Shown here: piece by piece, positions 55,109 to 64,000 of the stretch
How positions within the stretch are numbered: position 1 is the first letter of the stretch
How the letters are laid out: every line of letters begins with the position of its first letter
Assembly: GCF_000341285.1 (NCBI RefSeq)
Contig: NW_005178428.1
Coordinates: 1 to 64,000, forward strand
DNA from: Galdieria sulphuraria
Taxonomy: Eukaryota > Rhodophyta > Bangiophyceae > Galdieriales > Galdieriaceae
Length of the DNA stretch: 64,000 nt
Direction: 5' to 3'
Position numbers and translations under genes: made by a program
The notes under the pieces: generated by a model
Told to the model about the DNA's origin: nothing
Databases searched by the model: none
The model's input: the letters and a program-made list of their open reading frames with translations, nothing else

Positions 55109-57100
55109 ATGCTCAAGCAACGAAAAGCAAAAAATATTCGCCAGAAACTTTCAGATACCGAAGAAGATAATAGAAAGGAAGAAATTAACCAACAACAACA
55201 GTCAAATGATATTTATATAAAACGAACAAAACGAACCACAGCATTTGGCAGAAAGTGTTCCAACAAAAGGACAGGTGGACTGTTGGGTACTAGAGAAGTA
55301 ACTAGAGCTGTCAAAGAATCCAATGCAGATTTCATAGAAGAAGAAGAAAGTAAGCAAGAACTGGAGGATGAATGGTTTCCAAAAGAATTCAAGCAACTGG
55401 CGAATAGTTCCTCTCTGGTGAACCAAGCCTTGCTTGAGGTAAAACAAACAGAACCGGAATATTCTTTTGAAACTATGGAAGAATTGAAAAGACAGACTTT
55501 TGGATGGAACAAAGAAGATGGGGAACAAAACAATGGTTCGTCACAATTGGAACAACAACCGGAGGAAATAGTCCAATCAAACCGTGAGACTCAAAGTCCT
55601 TTTTTACGAGTACAAAACGATGAAGAAATAGTTGATGAAGAGGAAGTAGACTCAGAATCTGAAGCACGTTGGGAACTCGACCAGTTAAGGAGAGCTTCAG
55701 GAAACAACAAGTATACTAGAAAGTTGGAAAAGTTATCCAATAAGAAACTGGAAAGTTTCCATAAACCTGAACTATTACAAGACCCTCTCATTGTGTTGGA
55801 AAAGGTTTCGAATAGTCTTCAAGATGCCATGAAGACGAATGATGAAGAAATGTCTAAAGTTTTGCAGGAGCAGATGGAAACAGAAAAGGCCTTGGACAAT
55901 TGTCAAAAGCAAATGAAAGCGAAGGAAACAGAAGCTATGGTAGCAACTGAAAAGTATTCATTTTATGAAGACTTAGGTAGATACTTTGATGACTTGTTAG
56001 ACATGCTCAATGAGAAGTGGAAACAATTGAATAGTTTGAGAGACAGAGAAGAACAGGCATATCAGGAATATCAAATGAATGAAGAATTCCAAGGAATCTC
56101 ATTCTTAGAAAAGGATGATTGGAGACTTCTTCCGAAGCCTGAAGAAGAGTTGGAGCAAGACAATATGCTTTCGCATTCTTCCATAGTCAATGGCTCAGAA
56201 AATTTTGGTGCCAAAGGTAGAATTCAGAAAGAATTGGCAAATATTGCAGAGGCTCGCAATGCTTTGTTTCAGGATGTAGAGTGGGACTATGCTTCTATAT
56301 CGCAAGTAGTCGCACATTTTGTATGGTGGCGAAAGAATTATCCTAAAGACTATGATGAAGCCTATGGAGAACTTATGTTGAGCAAACTGATAACCGAATA
56401 TACCAAGATAGAGTTATTGGGCTGTTGGCCATTTGGATTGCAAAGTTTATGTGATATACAAAGTATTCAGGCTTTGAAGTTTTATCATCAAGAATTTGGA
56501 GAAAGGTTGTCACGTTCCTCTTGTTTGATTTCCATCTTAGAAGGAGTTATTATTCCTATTCTTTCAAAGTGGCTTAGGCATTTGTATTTTTTTCAAAATC
56601 TTCATCAAACGAGAACGATGAGCATATTTTATAAGGAAATACTCGACTTTACAAAGGATTCCGAATTTCTTGCTTCTATTCAGGAAAAGATGAATGAAAC
56701 ATTTCTTGAGAAAGGGAAAGATATCCTCTCTCAGTGTACTGATCTTTCAGAGTCATCATGGAACAATGAACAACAATGGAATGCCTTCATTTATATATTG
56801 CGTATGATATCCTATTGGCATGGTTTGATTCCTTTTGGTAAGAATGTAGAACAATTTCTGTTGGATGAAATCATCACTCGCCATATATTGCCTAAAGTAA
56901 GAATATTATCGAATGAAGATATTCTAGACCGTTTATACTTTATTTTATGTCACTGTTTACCTCAAGAATGGCCTGACCCTTGTTCTCAACATTGGTTGGC
57001 CATTCGGGCACTTGTAACTCGTATCGTTTCCACTATCAAGGAGACAGACAAACTGGATAAATTGGAAGCTTGTAAAAAACGTTGTGGTTATTATTTGTAA
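55109..57100 (+). CDS. PAXBP1/GCFC-family splicing-associated protein, 663 aa
   Basis: Intronless. It starts MLKQRKAKNIRQKLSD, close to the usual Arg/Lys-rich GCFC start, which is why this ATG is chosen over the longer TTG-led frame. The acidic N-terminal half is disordered; WELDQLRRASGNN follows. A coiled-coil ends in KYSFYEDLGRYFDDLLDMLNEK, the hallmark of the family. The C-terminal GCF domain has WDYASISQVVAHFVWWRK. Plant and animal members bind the ILS/NTR spliceosome-disassembly machinery or DNA. The nucleus is the likely location. Confidence 0.85.
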   Translation: MLKQRKAKNIRQKLSDTEEDNRKEEINQQQQSNDIYIKRTKRTTAFGRKCSNKRTGGLLGTREVTRAVKESNADFIEEEESKQELEDEWFPKEFKQLANSSSLVNQALLEVKQTEPEYSFETMEELKRQTFGWNKEDGEQNNGSSQLEQQPEEIVQSNRETQSPFLRVQNDEEIVDEEEVDSESEARWELDQLRRASGNNKYTRKLEKLSNKKLESFHKPELLQDPLIVLEKVSNSLQDAMKTNDEEMSKVLQEQMETEKALDNCQKQMKAKETEAMVATEKYSFYEDLGRYFDDLLDMLNEKWKQLNSLRDREEQAYQEYQMNEEFQGISFLEKDDWRLLPKPEEELEQDNMLSHSSIVNGSENFGAKGRIQKELANIAEARNALFQDVEWDYASISQVVAHFVWWRKNYPKDYDEAYGELMLSKLITEYTKIELLGCWPFGLQSLCDIQSIQALKFYHQEFGERLSRSSCLISILEGVIIPILSKWLRHLYFFQNLHQTRTMSIFYKEILDFTKDSEFLASIQEKMNETFLEKGKDILSQCTDLSESSWNNEQQWNAFIYILRMISYWHGLIPFGKNVEQFLLDEIITRHILPKVRILSNEDILDRLYFILCHCLPQEWPDPCSQHWLAIRALVTRIVSTIKETDKLDKLEACKKRCGYYL

Positions 57101-57238
57101 TGACAAAGAATTGTATATTGTTAAAGTCATATATGTGCCTTGAAATAGATACCCTCATATAACATATTGAAACGATAGGAATGTAAAATGACCATCGATG
57201 CTTTATTTTTTTACACTCTTTAGATATTTGCTTTCGCC

Positions 57239-58915
57239 TTATTGTATGTAGAATAAGTCCGTACGAGATGAAGCTGATGGCGTATTTGACAACAACATAT
57301 TAGGAGTATCATTCTTTGCCCCAGTTTGGAAACTCTGCCCTTCTGATACGGAAACATGAACCCCTTCCATCTTTGGTTTCACTAGAGAGTTACTATTTTG
57401 CCTTGAATCATTCCAATCAGAAACAGTGTTGTTGTGGTCTTGACGCTGCTCGGGATGCAAAGACTCATATCCTTGATAAGAATGATCTCTTTGTCGATTG
57501 GCAGCATCTTGAATAACCTTTCGAAATAGATATCGCGGAACAGCCTCACGAACCCATTGCTGTTGGTAAAAGGAGGATAGTTTTTCCTCATCCGGATTTC
57601 TCCCAGTCATTCCGCTTATGATTTTCAAATCTCTCGACTGACTAATAATGAGATGATTCACAAATTGAACTGGGTTATTTGCAAAACCCTGGAAGAAGTC
57701 ACGCCTTCTCTTATGATGCAACATTCTTTCTAGAGCATCATAGTATCGTTCTTCGTATGCTTTAAATAATTTGTTCTCTTCCCAAGGTTTCCATTTCAAG
57801 ACATTTCGAAGATCATCAGAAACCCAATCATTCAATTTGGCGTCGTTGAAGTCGCATCTCATGTCAAAGCACACTTGATTATCCAACCAGTTTCCATTCA
57901 ACTTGACAGGATATTCCACTAAAATGGGCTCGTTGGGTTGAAAATGACGACGAACCACGGCAATCAACTGCGACAGTTTGATCTGTTCCCCAGGATTAAC
58001 TGCTACTTGTGCAATATCTCGTACTTGATTAAAGAGGTTAGATAATACGTCATCCAGCTGGATACATGATTTGTCTTCAGCAGATTGAAGCTTATGTACT
58101 TTTATATAATTCCATACTCCATAAGCTGCATTTGAGAAGCTCGCGTGGGTAGTTCCTAATAACGAGGCCAAATAAGGGGAAAGTTTATATACATCACCAT
58201 GATTTTTGGGGTATAGCCAAATTTTCGCAAGACACTCTTTGTTTCCAGGCACCGTAATTTCTATGCCATCCGCAATAGGATCTTCTTCAGGAGACCACTC
58301 AAAAAGGTAGTTCTCTGGGTATACTACCTTATCCAGTTCTACTGCTATTTTCTCAAACACTTGGGTGAACCGCCATTTTTCCTCCGATTGGGTCTGTGCT
58401 TGTTGCTGTTGTTCGGGCTTTTGTGCTTCTGCGGTTATTTGCTTATCTCCTTTTTCTTCACCACTCTCGTTCCTTGGGGTCATAAACCCTTGAATTCTTA
58501 AAGACCAACAAGGAACTGCTGTTACTTCTTTTGTCTGTTGTTCAAACGACAAATTAAATACGTGCACCCTAAAATATCTAGACACAAGAGAGTTGGGTTC
58601 TTCCATCTTGGTCATTGTTTCTTGAATAGAAGCCTGTCTTCTTTTGAATGACAAGTTGAGCCTTTTTTCAAACTCTAGTAGTTGACGGAACAGTAGTGAC
58701 TCGTTGCCCAGCGTTCTTTCAACTTTTTTAGCTTGCGTCAAGTTTATAACACGCTTTGACTCTTGCCCCTTGTCCTCCGTTCTCTCCGTCGTGGAATGTT
58801 TTTTAAACTTTTTTCTTTGTTCCGTATCGTTTTGAACCATAGTTGTGGCGTTTCGTATGGTTTCTTCGACAAAGGCGCGTTGGTTCTCATTCATGGAAGC
58901 CATTCCCAAAGACAT
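57239..58915 (-). CDS. SWI/SNF subunit BAF60/SMARCD (SWIB domain), 558 aa
   Basis: Single exon from the ATG at 58915 (MSLGMASMNENQ). A basic stretch and QLLEFEKRLNLSFKRRQASIQE precede the region RYFRVHVFNLSFEQQ..WSLRIQGF, which is typical of Swp73/BAF60. The SWIB domain is YKLSPYLASLLGTTHASFSN then AAYGVWNYIKVHKLQ. The C-terminal half carries the family helices. It links chromatin remodelling complexes to transcription factors. A Gln-rich insertion lies in the middle. A longer frame starting at a GTG is not used. Confidence 0.92.
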   Translation of the reverse strand: MSLGMASMNENQRAFVEETIRNATTMVQNDTEQRKKFKKHSTTERTEDKGQESKRVINLTQAKKVERTLGNESLLFRQLLEFEKRLNLSFKRRQASIQETMTKMEEPNSLVSRYFRVHVFNLSFEQQTKEVTAVPCWSLRIQGFMTPRNESGEEKGDKQITAEAQKPEQQQQAQTQSEEKWRFTQVFEKIAVELDKVVYPENYLFEWSPEEDPIADGIEITVPGNKECLAKIWLYPKNHGDVYKLSPYLASLLGTTHASFSNAAYGVWNYIKVHKLQSAEDKSCIQLDDVLSNLFNQVRDIAQVAVNPGEQIKLSQLIAVVRRHFQPNEPILVEYPVKLNGNWLDNQVCFDMRCDFNDAKLNDWVSDDLRNVLKWKPWEENKLFKAYEERYYDALERMLHHKRRRDFFQGFANNPVQFVNHLIISQSRDLKIISGMTGRNPDEEKLSSFYQQQWVREAVPRYLFRKVIQDAANRQRDHSYQGYESLHPEQRQDHNNTVSDWNDSRQNSNSLVKPKMEGVHVSVSEGQSFQTGAKNDTPNMLLSNTPSASSRTDLFYIQ

Positions 58916-59179
58916 GATGAGAGACCAACCGGGTGGCAAAACAATGTGATGGAAAGCAATAGAAGAGTCTTCAGTTGTTAAGAATACCTTAAGCACAAAC
59001 CGAGAAAATGTTCATATTTATTGCTTCAACGTTTATGAATAATATGTCAACAACACGCAGCTCCCAGGAAAGGAATTCTTGTCCCTATCGGCGGGAACTT
59101 CACAATCCCCATCAACACGTCATCATTTTTTTTGAAGAAATGAAGCCATCCCACGTCTGAATCATCATTTTCTATTTGA

Positions 59180-61216
59180 ATGTTTCGAAGAAATAGTACT
59201 AATGATGTGTCTACAAAAAGTCAAAAAAACAAACCTTCGAACAAGGCAATGGGAGCCATTTCTAGACTTGCGAAACGTTTCCAACGGAAGAAACAAGAGG
59301 ATGGCGTCATTTCCGTATTAGTGACTACTCAACAAAGAAACGGTGAAGACGACGCAGTAGCAACCAACTTGGTTAACGAAAACGGTAGAGTAGTATCGCA
59401 TACCAATAGTGAAGGTCAAAGAAAAAGAGACACAGAGTTGGAAGAGAAGAAACAACAAGAAAGGGCATTTAGTGAAGGAATAGAAAGAGCACCATGTTTC
59501 GAAGAAACACAAGACAGTTTACTCAAGCATGATAGACAAAAAGACGATAATGGAGGTCAATCCTTCACATTCGCTCAACCACAGTTAAATGAAAGTATGT
59601 GTGCAGACGAAATATTATGTGAAAATCAACAAAAACGGAATATTGGAAATGATTCTGCAGTTACCCAAATTCATACAAATAGTTTTCATAATACAGAGAA
59701 CGCTCAAACTGTGGAACAAGCATTTTCCGACAGCAATATCAGTCAAATAACAAACCCGAGTTCACAATTCGCAAAGACCGTCGACAACAGCTCCAATGAA
59801 CATACCAATTCTAGTGGACGCTTTCCAGAATGTCCAGATAGCAATCATTTCTGTGAGAAAAAGTCCAAAAGAAGAAGTAGAACACCAGATTTGCAAGCCG
59901 ATAAGAATAGCGAAAAGGATCATGTGACGAAGAAAGAAAGTCAAACAACAGAATTGACCAAAAGAAAAAGTAAAAATTCGGTAGAAGCTCCTGCTAGTCC
60001 TATTTCATTCACTCGATATCCATGGGAAGAACCTGGTTATTCTGAAGGCTCTGGCATATCACAAACAATATCTGAATCCGAATTGACAAAAGAGACCTCA
60101 GAATGGTTAACAATTTTAGCAACCCTTGAAAGCGAATGGACTCACAGAGTTGCTGCTTTGAAAAGAATCAGGTTAACCCTCACTGTTGCATTGAATAACA
60201 ATTGTCAGAACGTGATCGAAATCTTTTCGGCTGCGTCTCTCAGAAATGCCTTGATCATTCAGACAACAGATCTCCGTTCCAGCTTAGTAAAAGAAGCATT
60301 TGAAACCATCGCAACAATCTGTGAAAAACTTGGCAACTTGAGAGATTTCTTCTTGACCAGTGCATTATTTCTAGACAAAGCTGTCTTGTTGGCAATTGTC
60401 AAGACGACAAAGGTCATTGCGAAACCAGCTGAAGAATGTGGTAAGAGAATCGTTGCTAGTACTGCTGCAGAGGCGGTATTACCTGTATTATGCTCTACAA
60501 TTCGTTTTGGAGTGCATCCTACAGCACGTGAGAAATGTACCCTTTTTCTTTTGCACATTTTGAAAAGAGGTTGTCCCCTTGTGAGACATACTCAAGACAT
60601 TTCCAATCTTGTAGCAAAGAATTACGCACATGAGACAAGTCCAAAGGAAATTCGAGGTTTGCAATACAGTATTTCGGAATTTACGAGTGAAGATTCTGGG
60701 TTAAGAAGTTTGGAGAGTGCACTGGCTTCTGCAATTGGCGACTCTCATGGAAGTACACGGGAAGCCGGTCTCAATTGTTTACATGAGATGGAAAAACATT
60801 GGCCAGAAAGAACACAAGGACTCATTCAAGCCTTGGATCCTTCATTACGACGCAGAGCACTTTCATCTCTATCTTCCAATTCTAGTCAAAGTACCAAGTC
60901 AAGTGCGGCTAGTTCGAATAGAGCTAGAAAATCTGTAAGGGAATGGAAAGCAGAGGCACAAAAAACAAGGAAAAATCTTGAAAATGCAAGCGTCTTTTCA
61001 GAAGAACACGTCGTCATAGCGGAAGACTCCATTGCCGATAATGCAGAAAGAACAATCACGACAGGACAGGAGTCTCACACCATTCCTAAGCACACTCTGT
61101 CGGATACCATTGACATTGCTTCTGGAATAGAGCACCGTTCTTCCAAAAAGACTGAAACGAGGAATAGCATAGATACCAACAAGGTCCGAAATAGTGACTC
61201 TCTACGAGTGAGATAA
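59180..61216 (+). CDS. CLASP-like TOG-domain protein, 678 aa
   Basis: Intronless. The first 290 residues are charged and disordered, with a basic N-terminus (SRLAKRFQRKKQ). Residues about 305-555 form one TOG/CLASP_N array: EWLTILATLESEWTHRVAAL, SLVKEAFETIATICEKLG, VLLAIVKTTKVIAKPAEECG, HPTAREKCTLFLLHIL, and STREAGLNCLHEMEKHWP. A Ser/Arg-rich tail (SSNSSQSTKSS) may bind microtubules. Only one TOG domain is present, so it is shorter than animal CLASPs. A role at microtubule ends or the spindle is inferred from the family. Confidence 0.8.
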   Translation: MFRRNSTNDVSTKSQKNKPSNKAMGAISRLAKRFQRKKQEDGVISVLVTTQQRNGEDDAVATNLVNENGRVVSHTNSEGQRKRDTELEEKKQQERAFSEGIERAPCFEETQDSLLKHDRQKDDNGGQSFTFAQPQLNESMCADEILCENQQKRNIGNDSAVTQIHTNSFHNTENAQTVEQAFSDSNISQITNPSSQFAKTVDNSSNEHTNSSGRFPECPDSNHFCEKKSKRRSRTPDLQADKNSEKDHVTKKESQTTELTKRKSKNSVEAPASPISFTRYPWEEPGYSEGSGISQTISESELTKETSEWLTILATLESEWTHRVAALKRIRLTLTVALNNNCQNVIEIFSAASLRNALIIQTTDLRSSLVKEAFETIATICEKLGNLRDFFLTSALFLDKAVLLAIVKTTKVIAKPAEECGKRIVASTAAEAVLPVLCSTIRFGVHPTAREKCTLFLLHILKRGCPLVRHTQDISNLVAKNYAHETSPKEIRGLQYSISEFTSEDSGLRSLESALASAIGDSHGSTREAGLNCLHEMEKHWPERTQGLIQALDPSLRRRALSSLSSNSSQSTKSSAASSNRARKSVREWKAEAQKTRKNLENASVFSEEHVVIAEDSIADNAERTITTGQESHTIPKHTLSDTIDIASGIEHRSSKKTETRNSIDTNKVRNSDSLRVR

Positions 61217-61504
61217 TACTCACTTAGTATTCATAAAAAAAATTGAACTGTGCTATTTTTTCTTGTAGTCTTGTAAAATAGTTAGTTTTTTATCCTTCCT
61301 TTCGCAAGATGTCGTTTGGGTTAGAATGTCACATGGACAAAGTCATCTTTCAATGAGAGGCCGAGAAATGGAAAGCTGCGTTGTAGACACCCTTGCTTGA
61401 AACATTCTCTGCTTTCTATTCTTTCAAGTGTCCTTGAGACATTTTCCATAAATGCAGATCTCTGGCGAGAGATAAAATTCGTTGTTTTGTTTTACTCGAA
61501 AAGG

Positions 61505-63250
61505 ATGGCTACTGAACAAGACGAAACAGTTCTAGCGATTCAAGAAGAAGAGAAGACTTCGAAGCCGATGGCTAAAGGGTCCTTGTTGCAATCCGTTGAA
61601 GCAGGTTTGGAGATAACAGATGATATGAAAAGTTCAGTCTTCCAAATTATTGAAGAGTTGAAAGAAGAGTATGAAAAGGATGATTCCAAGAAAGTATCTG
61701 CTGCAGGTGTGTTCAGAAATCCTAAAAGGTTTATGTGGTTTCTGGCAATATTTGCCAGTATTGGAGGCTTTCTCTATGGCATAGATATCAGTCTGATTAG
61801 TGGTGCACTTTTGTTCATGAAAGTTGACTTGAACTTGGACACTTCTCAGCAATCACTAGTTTCCAGTGGCATGTCTTTAGGTGGAGTTGCTGGGGCATTA
61901 ATGTAAGCTCTTCTATCTTCATGTGTATATCAAGTTTATGAATATCTTGTTTGTCTCTCTAGTTCTATGCCTGTCAACGAACTGGTAGGACGTAAATATA
62001 GTATTATCGTGGCCTGTATTTTGTATACTGCTGGTGCCATTCTTGAAGCTGCTGCTCGTAACTATGGCACTATGGTCGCGGGAAGATTGATATTAGGTGC
62101 TGGTGTTGGTCTCGAGGCGATGACTATACCTACTTATATTTCTGAATGTTCTCAGAAAAGAAGGAGAGGTGGTATTGTCTCTTTGTATCAAGTGCTTATT
62201 ACTTTTGGTATATTGGCTGGATATGTGGTGAATGCCATATTTGTGAAAGTACCTGGAAATTGGCGATTCATGATGGGTTCCTCGTTACTGTTTTCAACTA
62301 TTCTTCTTATTAGTGCCTTTTTCTTCCCTGAAAGTCCTCGATGGCTAATGAGAAAGGGTCGAAGAGTGGATGCTTATGCAACATGGCTCGCTGTTCGTGG
62401 ATTTAATGTGGAAGAAGAGAAGATTGAATTTGCTATTATGGAGGAAGTAGTCATTGCGGAAAGAGAAGCATCAAAAGATCGTTTCCTATATTTAGACTTT
62501 ATTCGAATTCCTTATTGTCGTAGAGCTGCTATTCATGGCATTCTTATGATGGTTTTCCAACAGTTTTCTGGTAATAATTCGATGACATACTTCTTGGGAA
62601 CGATGTATGAACGAGCTGGACTTTCTGCTGAGAATTCTGTTTATATTAGTATGCTTGGCGGTGGTACTATGTTCTGGTCTACCATTCCCGCAATCTATCT
62701 AATGGATAGATTTGGCAGAAGACCTCTCTTATTAATTTTAGTTCCTGGAGTGGTAGCAGGATTGATTATTACAGGGTTCTCTTTCTATGCTCCAACAACT
62801 ACTTCGTTAATAGTGGTGTATACCATTGGAGTTGTCAGTTACTATGCATTTTGGGGTTCTGCACTTGGTCCAACTCCATGGGTTATGAATTCGGAAATTT
62901 ATCCTACCTACATTCGAAGTTATGGAATGAGCTTGGGAACATTATCCAACTTTCTGGGTAATTGGATCACTACTTATGCTTTCCTACAAATGTTGGATGC
63001 AATGACGAAGCCCGGAACATATGTTGGCTTTTATGGTGGCATAACGGTTATTGGTTGGTTTTACTTTTTATTCTTTACACCCGAGACGAAGAATTTGACA
63101 TTGGAAGAAATCAAGGCAGTATTTTCGAAGACTTGGATGGAGATTGCAAAACATAATATGGAAGATTTTCGATATCAATGGAACAAGTTTTGGCACAAAC
63201 GCAGAGGACGAGGAGAGGTTGGTGAACAAGTCCAAACCGTTTCTTCATGA
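61505..63250 (+). CDS. MFS sugar/polyol transporter, 561 aa
   Basis: Exons 61505..61902 and 61963..63250, with a 60-nt intron in phase 2. About 70 hydrophilic N-terminal residues precede 12 membrane spans. Sugar-porter signatures are FLYGIDISLISGA, VGRKYSII, VAGRLILGAGVG, PESPRWLMRKGR, FQQFSGNN and the C-terminal PETKNLTLEEI. It is a proton-coupled hexose or inositol importer by family. Expanded sugar-transporter families are known in Galdieria, which grows on many sugars and polyols. A longer frame begins 108 nt upstream, but ATG 61505 fits the family. Confidence 0.93.
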
Positions 63251-63529
63251 TTGTATTTTTCAATTGTTGGATGAATGTCTTTGAATGTTCAATTTCTATA
63301 TAAATGGATTGTTTTTCTTGGGTTGAAACCATTGAAGTGAGAGTCGATGACATGGATTTGTTTTATTATTTGACTTTTTCAGAATATTTTGTCAAAATAA
63401 TATCATCGTGAACTTGTGTGCAACTATTTTCAAAAGTAAATTTCAAGCAAAACTGCAGTTATTTCCACCACATCAACGAATCCGTACAAAGTGCGTTGAG
63501 TGGATTGTGTGAGATGTTGTGACCCAATT

Positions 63530-64000
63530 ATGACGTCCACTTTTGAGTATTTAAATAACGTTCCTACTGAATATCTTTACTATGAAGAAGAAGTTTTACG
63601 AGATCCTTTTACGTTGAAAAAGTGGTTGTTTTATTTGGATGCCTTGAAATATGCTGTTCCCAAAGTTAAGTTTTCGGTATACGAACGGGCAGTCGCCGCA
63701 CTACCAAGGAGTTATAAACTTTGGACTATGTACCTTCGAGAACGCCAAGAATACACCAAAAAACGTCACCCCAGTAGCAAGTCATATCTGATAGTGAATA
63801 GAATTTATGAACGGAGTCTTGTTTATTTGAACAAAGTAAGCAAACTTTTTTTTGCAAGTCAATCTTTATTTATGGTATAGATGCCTGTTCTTTGGTCCAT
63901 GTTTTGTCGCTTTTTACTGGAGCAGTGTAGATGGACATATACTCGTCACGCACTGGACCGTGCTTTGCGATCCCTCCCGGTTACTCAACATAACCGAATA
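63530..64000 (+). CDS. SYF1: Pre-mRNA splicing factor SYF1/XAB2, N-terminal part
   Basis: Exons 63530..63835 and 63881..64000, running off the window, with a 45-nt intron in phase 0. HAT repeats are visible: YYEEEVLRDPFTLKKWLFYL, FSVYERAVAALPRSYKLW, and after the splice MPVLWSMFCRFLLEQCRWTY and HALDRALRSLPVTQHNRI. The order and sequence match the start of SYF1/XAB2, a scaffold of the Prp19/NTC spliceosome complex. About 142 residues are present; the full protein should be near 800. Confidence 0.93.

Noticed and set aside
61397-61504. Upstream start for the sugar transporter
   Set aside because: The extra residues have no family counterpart, and ATG 61505 gives a normal cytosolic N-terminus.

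Overview
The window is a compact, intron-rich eukaryotic nuclear region. AT-rich spacers, very small spliceosomal introns, eukaryote-only proteins (ORC4, eIF5, NMD3, KIN17, SYF1, a SWI/SNF BAF60 subunit, a CLASP-like TOG protein) and plastid- or mitochondrion-like leaders point to a unicellular alga. The style fits a cyanidiophyte red alga of the Galdieria type. That placement is inference; no rRNA or organelle marker is present to prove it. I placed 54 introns by reading frame and protein continuity. They run from 43 to 96 nt, most of them 45-62 nt, and nearly all are GT..AG. Coordinates of spliced genes are coding spans; exon limits are in each entry.

Layout. 1-1285: 3' part of a NTPase/nuclease-like gene carrying 33 Ns. 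1286-4059: gene-poor. 4060-6807 (-): AP endonuclease, BAR protein and ankyrin protein, packed with 35 and 31 nt between stop and next start. 7135-8166 (+): asparagine-synthase-like enzyme. 8289-10669 (-): glutamate-cysteine ligase. 10902-17448: small membrane protein, FMO (-), KIN17, zinc-finger protein, J-protein. 17582-18775 (-): CBM48/AMPK-beta-like protein. 19507-21563 (+): Xaa-Pro aminopeptidase and a small protein 18 nt downstream. 22705-23831 (-): rhomboid. 24940-28817: PPR-like protein and a WD40 protein whose stop codons overlap tail to tail. 28966-35578: RPP2, phosphoribosyltransferase, nucleotide-sugar-type transporter, eIF5, RPS15, Ras-like GTPase. 35861-37953 (-): 11-exon ORC4. 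37971-49863: SDR, rhodanese-DSP phosphatase, DJ-1, Msp1/ATAD1, class I glutamine amidotransferase, secreted Cys-rich protein, and a 1320-residue double-kinase protein. 51123-64000: NMD3, an NTA1-like nitrilase overlapping an asparaginase, PAXBP1/GCFC, BAF60, CLASP-like, sugar transporter, and the 5' part of SYF1.

Most genes are housekeeping. Loose functional groupings are ribosome and translation (RPP2, RPS15, eIF5, NMD3), DNA maintenance (AP endonuclease, KIN17, ORC4), and glutathione or gamma-glutamyl metabolism and stress (GCL, gamma-glutamyl amidotransferase, DJ-1). The asparaginase and NTA1-like amidase both hydrolyse amide bonds and physically overlap.

The points most worth following are these. 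(1) A predicted pseudokinase-ANTH-UBA-TKL kinase fusion. (2) A set of same-strand neighbours that overlap or lie 18-35 nt apart, which could be dicistronic transcripts. (3) The Ns in the first gene, which sit exactly where a wrong reading frame would meet stop codons and so look like an annotation artefact.
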